A stretch of DNA of 64,000 bases, taken from positions 124,001 through 188,000 of the forward strand of contig JAMWET010006799.1 of assembly GCA_024036415.1 (NCBI GenBank). Reading direction: 5' to 3'. The notes beneath the pieces were generated by a model, which ran no database searches, had not been told where the DNA came from, and was given only the letters and a program-made list of their open reading frames with translations. A program made the translations under genes and the position numbers. Source of the DNA: Prochilodus magdalenae (taxonomy: Eukaryota; Chordata; Actinopteri; Characiformes; Prochilodontidae). Shown piece by piece: positions 1-12,545 of the stretch (positions within the stretch are counted from its first letter, which is position 1; every line of letters begins with the position of its first letter).

Positions 1-310
1 CTAGATAGACCACCGAAACTGCCACCATCAGATAAACAGTGCTTAAAGCATGCGACCCTGTACATAGTTCCACTGTAGGAAGACAAATAAATGCTACTGA
101 TGTCAGGGCTGTCAAGAAGCTATTACTCAGAAAATGAGCTACACAAAAAAACCTACACTAAAACAGAACTGAGTCCTAATGTATAATTGGGAATACTCAG
201 ATCATGAAAAAAAGAAAATGCAACCAGCTTCTGCAGTAAAGTAAAACAGTAGAAAATTATATTGTATTTAGATGTTTTGGTTTGAGTTACTTTCTATTAA
301 TATTCTGCAG
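1..310 (+). other. 3' flank of an upstream activating-type receptor gene
   Basis: This stretch matches, with scattered differences, the sequence just after the stop codons of genes B (from about 18853) and D (about 40980-41130), and the relic flank at about 31735. The shared order is a CTAGATAGACCACC-like start, a GTGCTTAAAGCA block, a TACATAGTTCCACT block and a TTATTACTCAG block. It never follows the long-tailed genes. The parsimonious reading is that another short-tailed receptor gene ends just left of the window. No coding exon is seen here. Confidence 0.65.
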
Positions 311-349
311 GTTTTACATAAAAACAAAAACGAGTATAAAAAGAAAGAA

Positions 350-650
350 AATAGACACAGTGTCATGGCGCGTTTCGGGGAGTGACCCAAGTGCAGGGCG
401 GGAACCCGTTTGCAGTGATGTTTGCTTTCTCTCCTTCTCCTTCTCCTTCTCCTTCTCCTTGCTCTCTGGTTGTACCGTACCAGCTACCCCTCTACAAAGG
501 TGTAGCGGAGGTATTTGTGTGGTGGAGGCTTATATGGCTGACGCCTCAGGTGCAGCTTGACTGCTTGATCAGCCCGGGGCATTCTGGGGTTTGGAGTTCC
601 GGGCTATAGTTCCCCCAGAACGGCGCTGCTGCTGACCCTTACACACAGTG
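350..650. repeat. GC-rich insertion, possible LTR fragment
   Basis: A GC-rich island in AT-rich surroundings. It has a (CTTCTC)n-like run at about 430-460 and a stretch near 570-620 that looks like the end of a teleost LTR (CCCGGGGCATTCTGGGG followed by TAGTTCCCCCAGAACGG). The open frames across it share no feature with a known protein and overlap the low-complexity run, so no gene is called. Confidence 0.3.
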
Positions 651-2794
651 CTCAGACAAACTACAAAAACTCAAAAGTGGCTCAAAGAATAAAAAGCACT
701 AATATGTCATTTTGGCTGTATGTTTTAAATGGTTGAATGCTGTTGTGTTGATTGCTTCATCAAAGTGAATCCTGCATCTAGTAGAATACTAAGATTCTGA
801 ACTTGGTATTTATTGTTCTGGTGAGATAGCCAGGTAGATACCAAATCAATAGTTGCTAAGGAGACAAAGTAAATAAAGTCTGAACAAATTAGGTCCTACT
901 CAGCTTTCCAACCTGCCCAGCAGTATTCTGTGATCTATAGTGTCAAATGCAGCACTTAAGACTTGATGATTATGATTAAGACTATGATTTCTTAACACAA
1001 ACAGAGTTTGTTGAACATCTGGGTAGATCAGTGAGTCAAAGAAGACACAGAAATGTTAAGAAGGGGCCAAGTTTATGATCATGACAGCAGGAAAGTTGAT
1101 GCCTTTAGAAATAAACAGATCAAAAATATCAAGAGTGTGTAGGTTCTGTCTCTTGCTGTAAGTTCTTATGTCCAATGAATTATCCATATTAATGTAAAAA
1201 TGTTTACCATAAAGTTTTATTGAATAGCTATAACTGACAGTAGTATTTAGACTTCAACAACCCATTAGTGTGCAGGATGTACAGACCCAGTTGCAACCTC
1301 TGTCAGCAAATGTGCCACAGGATGCCATAGACTGTGAGTAAAAACAGTGTGCAAACACCCACTCACACCAGCACAACACACAGTGCTGAGAATGATTCAC
1401 CACCCACATAATAATGCTACCTGCTCTCTGGTGGTCCTGTTGGGGTCCTGATTATTAATGATAGTGAGACTAGATAGAAGCAGGAGGTTTTAATGTTGCA
1501 GCTGATGAGTATATGTAAATGTGTTACAGAAGTTTACTGGGCACACGCAGATGAGTGCTTCTAAGTTATACTTTGTCAATTCTGGACTAAACTGATGTGC
1601 AGGATCACAATCTTGGAACTGCACACTAATTTAAAGGGGCCCTTCTTCGGGATAAAACAACCTGGTATAAAAAAAGCTGGACTTACAGTGTGTGGGTTTA
1701 CTGAGCGTTAAATCATTTACATTGACTATTTTATAATGTATTATTATTGATTAATGTATAATTATATTTAAACAAATATATCGATTTTAGGGCCAGTTAA
1801 GACTTGAATACGATCATGATGTGATCAAAGGTCAACATCTCCATCAGCATAAAGTCTGAGTCACAGTACAGCAGTGACATAAATTCCTAACACATCAATA
1901 GGAGGTCTTTACTGAACACAAGCATGTGTAAGTAAACTCATTTTAAAGCTTTATGTTGTTATGAATTAAGTGGATAAAATACATTTAAGTGGATAACTAG
2001 TAAACACAGCTTTATGTACTGTCTCATGTATTGTGGCGTCTGTGATGAGGGCTGTGTTCAAACAGCAACGGAAAGAGTAAAATATGCTCTGATCTTATCA
2101 ACATAGCAACACGTATAACAAAGGACTCCACAAGCTGTAGGAGAAAACAACACAGGCCTCACTGCAGGAACTCTTCAGACGCACATGCAAAATGTGTGGT
2201 TCTAAAATTGTGGTTATACAATGCAAACTTTTTTATCTATACCTAAGGCACAACTCAAATGTACCAGCTCAGCACAGTAAGAGGAAATGTAAAACTCATT
2301 GAGAGATAGAGATGAATGAAAGAGGATAACACTAAAATAGTGAATTTAAAGAATTTAAAGTTGATGAACAGTTTACTAAATCTGCCTAGTGTAAACTCTA
2401 TGTTGATTTAGTGTTGCATGTATTTCCAAATCTTTTAGCTGTGCAGGTTGATTTTGTACTTATATTTCACAGTAATGAAAGAATGTTTTTGTTCTAGTGT
2501 GGTGAAAAGAGCATCATGGTTTATTTAAACTCCTCCAGGTTCATTTCAGTAAAGTCATATTACCTTAAACTATATACAGTGTACTGGACTGTGTGAGGAG
2601 ACATGTTTAGAATCTGCTATCCTGCTACTGAAGGTCACTGAGATCGCACTGATGATGTAGATCTATCTGCTGAACAGAGAAGCAGAAGATATTAATGATA
2701 ATATTATACAATTAAAACATTTCAGAACATAATAGAGGTTTTCTAATAGAGCAGATGGAGTCACTGAAAGTTCAGGGTCCTGTTAAATCAGCCC
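651..2794 (+). other. Upstream duplicated block of gene A
   Basis: No coding exon is seen. The block holds short segments that recur in the same order before the other receptor genes: a CATGACAGCAGG block near 1080 (also near 12815, 22045 and 34660) and a CAACGGAAAGAGTAAAATATGC block near 2065 (also near 13975, 22350, 35895, 47465 and 62605). It is the left part of the duplicated unit. The TGACAATGTAAATG-type MITE found at the matching place in genes B and D is absent here. Confidence 0.6.
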
Positions 2795-2895
2795 TGTGCT
2801 GTCGCTGGCCAATAAGAAGATCTGGGCTGGTTACAGTGTGGTTGGTGAAGCTTCACCCAGCACCCAGAAGTTCATGGTGATGAATGTGATCAGTA
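2795..2895 (+). promoter_or_regulatory. Conserved proximal block of gene A (CCAAT, RUNX-like)
   Basis: A CCAAT box lies at 2809-2813 and a RUNX-type core TGTGGTT at 2837-2843, 87 and 59 bases before the ATG. The same block precedes all six genes at nearly fixed distance and is better conserved than the surrounding intergenic DNA. No clear TATA box is seen. The transcription start is unknown, so part of the block may be 5' UTR. Confidence 0.5.
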
Positions 2896-5800
2896 ATGGA
2901 GCCACGACGCCTCACACTATGTAAGTAACTTTTCTCATTTCACTAAAACTAAAGTTTACTCTTATACAAGCATTGTAGCTAAACACTGAGCTTTAAATGT
3001 GTTCTCATTAAGGTCTAATATTTGTTTCTTTTTTGATCTTTTATTTTTTCTCATTTATTTTGATTTATTTTTCTGGTAAAGACATTACAGTGATGATGAC
3101 AGTATCAGTGTCTTCAACAAAAGGTACTTTATATTCTTTTATTTGACTTATATGAACAACTAAACCTGTATTTTACAAAAACTACCATTCAAAGGTTTAG
3201 CCACACCCAATTAAAGGGCAGTTTGTGGTTATCTTAAAGACTCTACAGGGTTACACTTAACAGAACCAACTGATGTCTTAAACAATACATATCTTGACAT
3301 ACCACATGTAATCTTGATGTTTTACAGTATCATATTTTTGCCATATCACCACCTCTATATATTTAGTATTCTAGAGTAGAGCATTAAGCTAAACATATGA
3401 AATTGATAGTGTATAGAATATAATATGGTATTTTATATATACAGGTTTGTGTGCGTGTGTGGGCGTACGTGCATGTGTGTGTTCACTGGTTCATTTTAAA
3501 AAATATTGCTGAAAATCAGTGATTACATGATCTTCACAAACAGATAACTTTATGACATATGTTTTTTCAAACTTAATGTTTGGTTCATTTTGTCAATATT
3601 GATCTTAATACATCATGTTGATGTTTTTTATCAATAGATGATCCTCCTGATTTTCGGCCAGCAGAGATTTTTGGAACCGCCCGTCTAAAAGTTGGGGGAA
3701 ATTTACAGTTAAAGTGTAGCATCTTGAACAAAAGTGAATCTTCTGATGATCTCCACGTGTACCTGTGTAAAAATGGTGTTGGAGTGAAGATGGAACTACT
3801 TGGAAAGAGGGATGACCACACCTTCATTTTAAACAATGTTTCAGTGCAGGACTCAGGAAACTACAGCTGCGTGTACTCGCTTAAGAAATATGCTCCAAGG
3901 ATAGTGAGAGCATCAGGACTAAAAACAATCCAAGTCCAGGTCACTGGTAAGAAATGTGATTTGTGTTTTCTCTAATAAAAGTGTGGTGATAAAAGAAGGT
4001 AACTGAGGTCAGGTCAGTTCAACTCTGTCAAATTTTCCTGAATCCATTATCACTCAATATATCATAACTGCTAATATACACTGTAAATACACTGTGTTAT
4101 TTTACCAGTTAACTGATCCAGTTATTAATCCTACAGTGCTTTGTAAATAGGCTCTGGTCTGATCTACTCTATGTACGGCTCTTAATGACTTTAAAACTTT
4201 ACAATGGAGAATTTCATGGGTGCATGGTCACATATGTATTCCATAGTAGAGCTAGACAGAGTCCACTTACTAATGATCAGAATGACTGATTAGGTAGGCT
4301 CTTTAACTAGCCACATACTATGAAGAATCCTGGAAACACCTGTACCTTACTAAAACTACCTTAAATAAGATGTGGTGAAGTTTGTGATGCACTATATTTT
4401 AAGAACCTTTCTAGAACTACATACTAGTTGCCACCCTAGTAATCACATTAATACACTGCTTTTTAATGACAGTTTTTTAATTTTAAAATATGATATCTTT
4501 AAATTCAGTGGAGTATGTAGTGGATTTATTAATCCAAGTGTATTTGTTTATTGATATGCAATGTCTTTTATACAGTACCAGCTGTTGGTTGAGTCAAATT
4601 CCCAAAAGTACTTTAAAATCACTAATTAATTTGGTTGTTGTTTATTTCAGCGATCACATAAAACTTGCCAATAAATTGGTGGGTTAATCAATTTTGGGAA
4701 ACCCAGGCTTGTGTGGAGTCAAAATGCAAACCTGGGGAACAATAAAATATATTGCCCTGTGTTAAATGAAATAAGTTATTTTGTTTTTGCCACAAGTGAT
4801 AAACAATTATTTTTTTATCTAGTCAGTTATATTAATGATATATAACTTCTTACGTTTTTCTTTGTAATAAATCAGAATCAGTTTTTTTTGGCCAAGTGTG
4901 TTGACACAGTATAAGGAATTTGGTTTGTGCAGTTGGTTTCTCTCTAGTATGGTACCATTGTACACACTGACTGTCCACAATATACACAATGACTCTACAT
5001 ATACACAGTAAATACAGATTATTACAATATACAAGCTTCACTATATACTCAATATGCAAGTAATAAACACACTACTAATAATATACAGTAGGCAGTAGTG
5101 TTGAGGTAGAGACAGGTTCACAACATCCAAAAGAACAAAACAAAGGCCCACTCCAGCTCAGTATTAAGGAATGGTCACCGTGAGGGGGTATGTTTGTCTT
5201 CACCATGTAGTTTTAGGTTATATACTCTAAAGCAGACAGTACACTCTGAGGCAGTGCTTATTAAGATCACCTTCTCGAGAACAAGATATCAGATGCAAGT
5301 AGCTGAGCAGAGCTTGATTTCCATTAGTGATGAAGTTTTTTTTGTTTTTTATGAACACATTAAACAGTTATAAGAATTTCAGGAAACAGTATTTTTATTT
5401 TTTACTCAAAGGATATTGGAAATATCAGCCAAAATCTGGTATACCATGCAATACTAAAACACATACGAGTTCCAACTGATGTCTGAAACAGTACATTTCC
5501 TGATGTACCACATATACTCTTCATGTACCACAGTATTTTATTTCTGATATATCTCCGCCTCTCATATATACTGTATTTCTGTTTTTAGGCACAATTTAAA
5601 AACTCCCATTAGCAAACATCTCTTACTTTAGCACAAGTGATAAAGAATTATTTTAATCAGGTCATTTATATAATAATATCTTATTTGTTTTTCCTTTGTA
5701 ATGAAGATGCTTCTTTATCTGTTACTGAACATCCTCAGAAGAACCTGAGCACAAATGAACAAAACAGGGACCCAGTCCAGCTCAGTGGTAAGAAATGTGA

Positions 5801-6280
5801 GCTCTGTTTTTCTTTAAAGTCATATCATATTATAAAAGTATAAGTTATTAAGGAAATATGATTTTAAGAGATTTTGGTCAGTTTTGTCCTTTAACATATA
5901 AATTGATATTTTTAAAAAAAGGTTTATTAAAGTCATATTTTATTGAGCCAACTAGCCCCATTAAAGATTATTTAAATCAGTTATGAGCTGCTCTAGTCAT
6001 GATCATGATGAGGGGCTAGGTTTGTTCTGACCACGTTTCCTTCTTTTAGTTTTACAATTATAATTTTGTTAATCTAAGTTCCTTAAATACAACTTATCTT
6101 TCTTTCTTTTATTTTTTTTTATTTTGGACTTTTTCTAAGGTAGAATGCACACTCTAAAGCAGTACTTATCAATAAGGCTGACTAGAGGTTGATTTGCACC
6201 AGATGATGTCATTTTTTATGGATTAAGCAATTTTGAAGAATTTTGGAAAATAATTACCATATTTTTGTTGTTTTTTAATG

Positions 6281-6374
<94 letters not shown>

Positions 6375-8785
6375 TTTAGACATGACTATTCCCTATTCAG
6401 TTTAGTAGGTATTCTTTAAGTTTGTCTTACCGCTTTAGAATACAAGTACTATGCACCTTAAAAATCTTCAGAATGAACATTATAAACAACATTATAAACA
6501 TTTTTTGACCTGCATTGGAGGTTGATACATCAACATAATTTTGTTTATGCAATTTTGGACCAATTCTATTGGTCTGTTCATCATGAAAATTCACTACATT
6601 TAAAAGGGAATGAGAGATTATAATAGCCAAAAAAGCGCTTAAATATATCTATGAAATATAGTTGTGTTTATAACAGTTACTACATGTTTACTTATTAGGT
6701 TTACTTAAAATTAGTTACCCTTTGCTATTGTATTACTTTATGTTAGGTAGTTAGTTAGTTAATACTCATTATAAGATTTTTTAATTTTTTACAAATAGCC
6801 CAGAAGAAGAAATGTTGCTAATTTAGTTTTTTAAATGTTCTGTCAGCAGTTTTTAGGTACACCCTTTTGGTTATACTTCCAGTGTTGCTGCTGGTTGTGA
6901 TACTTTTCCTTGGAAGGAATCATATCAGAGCCGGAATGTGTACAAGTACGTATGACTGTATTACTTCTGCTAAGCAGGACTGAGATGTTTATTTAAGGTG
7001 TATGAGAAATAAGACATATGACACACATGCCAGCACAGTTACCCTCCACATCTCTATGAAAGCTCTCTTTAAAGTATAATAGCAGTGTCCTAATACACAC
7101 ACAGGAGTTTATTAGGAGGAACTGCATCAACCAATCAGAGCTTAATGTGAGACAAATGTGTAACTCACCATGACAGTCACATTCTCAGGCCTTTCTCTAT
7201 AAACACGTTTACTGGAAATGCATTTTGGGAAGAATGTCCACAAATAACTGACCAGTAAAAGTCATTTATTTTTGTTGTTGCAGAGTTGTTCCAACGCCAA
7301 GGACAAAGGTACATTAGACATGTACTCAGTGGTATAACATATGGCATTAATCATCACATTATTAGTCATTCAGACGCAGCACAACAAACACTAACCTGTG
7401 TACTTTGAAGAATCAGCAGCTAGTCATGTACCCACTGACAATACAACCTCGAATATTAATTGACAGTCTGGCTTTAAGTTTCAGTTCATAAAAAATGACT
7501 GGCTATGAGAAAGTCTTAGCCCCAAGTACTCTGTTCTACTTTTCATACATGCACACTAGAGCATTACTGTCTATTAATAATGGCTGCATAGAAAGGGGAA
7601 TTAGCTCTTGCAATGATTCTTCTAATATACCTAAAAGATATCCATATTTCTTACCCTTTCACCCTGACACACTGTAACCAACATAGACTAGCATTGAGCT
7701 AAATGACAGGGTTCTATATTTAGGGCCCTGTAATAACACTGATTTATCATGAAACAAGTTTTAAGGCTTTACAGAATAAAAGTCTTTCTTCTTTCTGTTT
7801 CAGTGGACAGGATAATAATACAGAGCTATGTGAAGGTAAGTTCCCGTATAGTCTTATATTAGCTATATAGTATGTTGTATAAAAGAGCTGTGAACTGTTC
7901 ATGTGGTTTTACTGTCTATTTTAGCAGGCGTCTCAGAGCGAGTGACACAGGCAGTGAACAGGTACATTTTGTTGTAATATTCTACAAATATAAATATTCA
8001 TCTTTCTAAAATATTGAAAGTATGAAAGATGTACATTAAATTACTAGTCTGATCTTATTTTATGATATTAATACTACAGGGGAGAATCCCTTGATGACAT
8101 GTGTGAATACTCCACAATACCTGACTTAAAAGGTAACATCAGTTACTCACATTACATGGGGTTACAGTCACAGAGGGAAAACAGGGTAACTTCAAATAGG
8201 CAGTTTTGTAGGAGAGTGTAAATTAATGTGAAGAGAGTTTACTTAAAGCAGTTTGGGAACTTTTTCATCAGTCCAGTTTTCATTAGTCCACACATCAGAA
8301 ATGGGATATGAAAAAAATAACTCTGAAAAATTAATGTTTTATTCACAGATAAGAGACGTCCAGCAGCTGTTTGGTAAGTAACCACTCAGCCTGGTCTTCT
8401 AGATGCAGATATTTAGTTCTGCGTTGAATAGCTTTAATTGTAATGATTTTTCTCTCTCTAGTAATGCTGACAGTGGGACGTATAGTCTGGCTTATGACAG
8501 TGCGGTATACAACTTAGTACAGTATTCTGGTATGTATATGTATTTTGGCGTATGTATTAGTCATATAGACATGTATGTAAAAGTGGGTAATGAGTGCAGT
8601 CATGACCGCAGTGTGTGTCTTTTATAGAGGATAGCGGATCTGTCTACGAGATCACTAAACCCTCTGTTATTGGTGTTTTTACTCCAGACGTGAAGACTGC
8701 GTCTACACAAAGTACTGCAGAACCTGTTTATGTAAAAGTACAGCAGAAAAAGGAAAAGGCTTATGATCATTTTTTTCTTGTATGA
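2896..8785 (+). CDS. Gene A: long-tailed Ig-domain receptor, ITIM-like tail
   Basis: Exons: 2896-2920, 3082-3123, 3638-3946, 5707-5787, 6847-6945, 7284-7308, 7804-7835, 7925-7961, 8080-8132, 8349-8373, 8462-8529, 8688-8785; all have GT-AG borders and joined phases, giving about 297 residues. Signal peptide about 1-22, one Ig domain about 23-125, a 27-residue stalk, TM about 159-175 ([16 protein letters not shown]), then a cytoplasmic tail. Tail tyrosines sit in CEYSTI (Y227), TYSLA (Y250), AVYNLV (Y259) and PVYVKV (Y280). These are ITIM-like, but the -2 residues (C, A, P) are not canonical, so phosphatase recruitment is less certain than for gene C. The usual first stalk exon is destroyed by a repeat. 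The C-terminus ends differently from C and E through a one-base shift. A type I leukocyte receptor of inhibitory type is the best guess; the ligand is unknown. Confidence 0.8.
3638..3946 (+). CDS. Gene A Ig-domain exon
   Basis: One 309-nt exon, phase 1 at both ends, codes a complete C2-type domain. It has the first cysteine in LQLKC, the YLCKNG segment, and the second cysteine in DSGNYSCVYS, with N-glycosylation sequons NVS and NYS. The usual tryptophan of V-type domains is replaced by the H-V-Y-L stretch, as in leukocyte-receptor-complex domains. This copy alone reads GTARLKV instead of GPPLVKV. Confidence 0.85.
4869..5163. pseudogene. Gene A first stalk exon, disrupted by a repeat
   Basis: In C, D and E this place has an exon coding DALLSG...QHPNE...QLSG. 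Here about 235 bases (4869-5105) with the start AATCAGAATCAG and TTGGCCAAGTGTGTTGACAC, typical of the end of a common fish retroelement, replace the acceptor and first codons. The remaining piece (about 5118-5163) still reads ACAACATCCAAAAGAAC, but its donor CAGTGGTAAG has become CAGTATTAAG. The exon cannot be spliced in; phase is kept because both neighbours are phase 1. Confidence 0.65.
6284..6372. repeat. (TA)n microsatellite
   Basis: About 44 uninterrupted TA units in the intron before the gene A transmembrane exon. Length is likely polymorphic. Confidence 0.98.
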
Positions 8786-9780
8786 ATAATTTTAAGCAAT
8801 TTTGAACATTATTAGGTGATGTGAGGACCTTAGCACACTGATGCTTTCATGGACTCCCAAAATTGCCCAGGGGACAATGTGATGCTCACGTCTACAGCAC
8901 CAATTACAAACCATCCTTATGACCATCATCACCTGAACTGTGCTGAACTGTTTCACTGGTATGCAATCAACACTAGACTATGTAGAGACTCCTTGTTTCT
9001 AGCAGTGTACTGAGTGATTGTTGTTTTCCTGTTTGGTGGTTTTGACCCTTTATGTGTTTCTGACTGTTTTCACTACCTCCTTGTCTCGTGTGTTTGCTGT
9101 GTCTTTTGTCTTCTCGTTTTTGAACTTTGCTTGTTTTCTGGTTACACTTGTTGATACACTGGTCTCTGGTTTTGACCTTTGCCTATTGTAATACCACATT
9201 TTTGTATCAACTTTTGTTATGAAAATTACAAAACTTTGTTTTATATGCAAGCATCTGACTCTTTCTGATTAATTACAAGTAAAGACACTTTGCATATTTT
9301 TCAAAATCTCTAGAATATGTTGCAGATGCAAATAATGAAAGTTAAAATAAACTTACTACTTGATTTCAGGTATTCTGGTATAAGTGCATTATTTATTTCG
9401 CTTCTCTTTGTTTTCTATTTTTCCAGCATATGTTTCTGCTCCTGGAATCACTTTTTTAGTTAGTTACTAAGTTAAATAATCTTTTTTTGGTTTTAAGTGA
9501 AATGGGGGTTACTGGAGAAAGTTAGATAAAGTAAATGTAAACAGATATTTAATCATATTGACTTCTTTTAAATGATTTTTTAAAATGATTTTTTAAATCT
9601 AATAATTAAGTTGCTCTGTGTGTTTTTGTTGATGTTGCTGATGTTATGTTTTATGTTGTGTTGCATGTCTTGTATTCCTGGCTGCAAATTGCAATTATTC
9701 AATAAAATAATTGTTTATTATTTTCATTTTGCTTATTATTATTATTTTAATAATTGTTTAGTATTATACTTATTAGTAGT
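8786..9780 (+). other. 3' UTR and 3' flank of gene A
   Basis: The part up to about 9260 is homologous to the 3' flanks of C (28625-29580) and E (55367-56400), including a block around TTTGACC...CTGACTGTTTTCACTACC. AT-rich unique sequence follows. No exon is seen; the small open frames are AT-rich chance frames. Confidence 0.55.
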
Positions 9781-10420
9781 TGAAATAGATATTAATACAA
9801 ACTAAAAGAAATATCAAAAGAGAAAATACACAAAGCGATTATATGTGAAAAACTATCAAAATAAAAGTGCTGAAAAGTATAAAGTATTAGCACACATGTA
9901 GCATTATGACTGTTGTGGTGATTTCTTAGTGAAAGTGAAATCTGCATCTGGTGAGATGAGAGCCAGGTATATCTGTACACCATCTTTATAGCTGTGGTAA
10001 TCAGCGACTGAGATTGATCAAACCGTGCACAAGAACTGATCCTTGGGGTTTCTGCATGGTCTATAAAACTCACACTTGCCAAGGATGATAAAGTAAATAA
10101 GGTCTGAACTATTAAAGTCCTGCACAGTTTTCCATCCCACCCAGCAGTATTCTGTGATCCACAGTGTCTAATGCAGCAGTGAGGCCTAGTACTACCAGAC
10201 ATGAAACTTTAGCACAGCTACTGCCAGGAAGACTCCAGTCCTACTGTGGTGGTCATAAGGCAGGCCACACATAGAAACTGGTGAAACTATGTTCAGTAAA
10301 TAGATAAAGATATAAAACTGTATGTAATTGTTATTTACTACTACATTTGTTTGGCTAAGTATGCTTTAATTTATACTGAGTCAGGGCACGGGCTCAGATA
10401 ATATAGCGCAGTTATGTATT

Positions 10421-10792
10421 AGTCAAGTCAACATTTATTTATATAGCAATTTTTACAACAGATGTTGTCACAAAGCAGCTTTACAAAGTATCTGGTGTTC
10501 AAGCCCCAAATGAGCAAGCCGAGAGCGACGGCAGCAAGGACAAACTCCCTTAGTTAGGAAGGAAGAAACCTTGAGAGGAACCAAGGCTCAAAAGGGTAAC
10601 CCATCTTCCTCGGGTCAACACCAGATACAGCACAATAAAGGTGCGTATAATGTTTGTAGAGTAGAATAATAAATGTCTGATTAGTCTGTTATTAAGTTGC
10701 TGGGTCATTAGACAGGTCAGCAGGACGCAGGCCAAGCTTCCACAGTGCAGGACAACCAGGAGCTCCACTGTGGTTAAAGGCAAGCAGTAGTA
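10421..10792. mobile_element. Dispersed teleost repeat inserted in the gene B upstream block
   Basis: It starts GTCAAGTCAACATTTATTTATATAGC, written here as its two parts GTCAAGTCAAC and ATTTATTTATATAGC, continues with a CAGATGTTGTCACAAAGCAG block, and contains GAAACCTTGAGAGGAACCAAGG; these recur widely in fish genomes. The matching block before gene D (about 34005) runs straight from TTACTTATTG to GTGTTTGGGAGTG, so it is an empty site. The element class is not certain. Confidence 0.65.
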
Positions 10793-11899
10793 GTGTTTGG
10801 GAGTGCTATCTGGCAAACAGGTCCAGCAACAAAAGCAGTCTCTCTAGAAACAACAGGGAAGCACTGGGTTCCTAGACAGAGGACGAAGCAAACTACAGTA
10901 TTTGGCCACAGGCGCCATAAAACGACTACCGAATACTTATCATCTTAAAATAAGTTGGATCTCGTTTAACTTATTTAGTAGTTAATTAATCCCTTTCATA
11001 TGAATGTGATATTGGCCAATGTCTTTTTCTTTTTTAGTCTACTCTAGTTGTGTTTTTCTGAAATGTTGGTGAGTGCCTAGGCCTAACATGTCTACCACCA
11101 CTTGCAGGTTCTGCTGGCAGAACATTAATAGCTTTAACTGGACTCGCTGCTAATATAGATTGTGATCCAAATTTCAGATTTTTGGATGGTCTAAACTGAG
11201 TGCATTTAATCTTCTTCACTTTTATTTATTTCATATTCAGTTTTTATTTCATATTCAGTTTTTTTACATTGTTTTTTAATTATATACATATTTTTTTTAG
11301 GCTTGCTTACTTGGCTGTTTATGGATTTTGTCTCACTATCATTACTGGTTTAATTTAATCCAGTGAACTATCCGTATGCAATATTCAGGATTCTGTAGTG
11401 GAAATCACTGTGTGGATGATGGAAATCTTGTACACCATGTCCTCTGGGTTAATAAGGAGAGGGATCATCTGGCTTGTTATCAGCACACAGTTCAAAAGCC
11501 AGCATCCGTGATGATATGAAGGTGCACTGATGCGCATGTTAAGAGTGACGTGAACGTCTGTAAAGGAACCATTAATGTTGTACGGTTTTGTAGCAGTCTT
11601 TCTGTTTGTAGAGAAGGACTTGCTTATTTCAACAAGACTATGCCAAACCACATTCTCATGTATTACCATAGCATGGCTTCGTAGGTAAACAGTCAGGGTG
11701 CTAAAATGGCCTATTTGCTCTCCAGACTCATCACCCACTCAAACAATGGTCACATAATGAAACCGACAAATGACCGGAAGAGATCGTGAAGGGTTAAACA
11801 ACTGAAATTAAATGTCAGAACTATAGCAAATAGTATCGGTGGTAAATAATACCCTGTCCCAACTTTCAAAACCTGTTGGTGGCATCAAATTCAAAATGT

Positions 11900-12058
11900 G
11901 CATATCGTTGTTGTCCTAAGAAAAACATAAGAAGGCAAAAACCTATTGAAAAAAAACCTATAACCAGCATTACTGTTGATACATTCATCATGAAATTTTC
12001 ACACAATGTAAATGTCAATTCATGTGATCAAATGATGCAAGAAAAAAATGGAGATATG
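11900..12058. mobile_element. MITE copy, 3' truncated
   Basis: It begins with the same terminal repeat as the MITE at 35501 (ATCGTTGTTGTCCTAAG) and keeps the inner CACACAATGTAAATGTCA and ATGTGATCAAATGATGCA blocks. The right terminal repeat stops at AAAAATGGAGATATG. The matching copy before gene F (about 62125-62360) is longer, so this one was truncated after insertion. Confidence 0.55.
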
Positions 12059-12059
12059 T

Positions 12060-12545
12060 CAGAACCAAAGAACTAGGCACAACACTTGCAGGGCCAAGGT
12101 ACCAAGAGATTTTAAAAAGTAAACCAGAGCTGTTTTACACAGCAACACAGATAGCTACAGGAACGCACAAGGACAATACCAGGTCAGACTAAACAGAGTG
12201 GAAGAGCAGAGCCATAAACAAGGAGATCAGAAACAGAGTCGGAAACCAGAGATCAGTAGAACTATCAGTATCAGTAGAACAAACTAACCAAAGGGATTAA
12301 GCGAGAAAGAGCGAGTGTTGTAGAATGTAGAGAAACCGCTCAAGTTGCCACTAGATGTTGGCAAAACTTCGCAAATAGTGTGTGTTGTTGTGGGGTTTAT
12401 AAACTGGTCTCACAGCTGACAGCAGTCAGTAAACTGGTGAGCTAGACCAGGGATTGGCAGGGCGTGAGCATGTGGACGTGAGGTCATCAGGCTGTGCACT
12501 CTGGGAACTGGAGTCCAAAGGAGGAGCAGAGGCAGGGTATGTGTG
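12060..12545. repeat. Insertion of probable LTR origin
   Basis: About 490 bases absent from the matching place before gene D, where sequence resumes at TTAAATGCGAAAGACAAATTC (12560; 34401), given here as TTAAATGCG plus AAAGACAAATTC. The inserted DNA is richer in GC and contains CTCTGGGAACTGGAGTCC, which resembles fish LTR ends. No internal retroelement gene is present. Confidence 0.35.

Noticed and set aside
3724..3975. Ig open frame read as a small single-exon gene
   Set aside because: The methionine is internal to the domain; splice sites on both sides show it is part of gene A.
6284..6372. Long alternating purine-pyrimidine tract as a functional structure
   Set aside because: A plain TA microsatellite, not shared by C or E at this place, so no conserved role is supported.
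9792..10202. 136-codon minus-strand open frame
   Set aside because: Lies in a duplicated non-coding block; the copy at 32083-32331 is broken and no domain or composition typical of a protein is seen.
10550..10816. Minus-strand open frame of 88 codons
   Set aside because: It falls inside a dispersed repeat and is absent from the matching D block.
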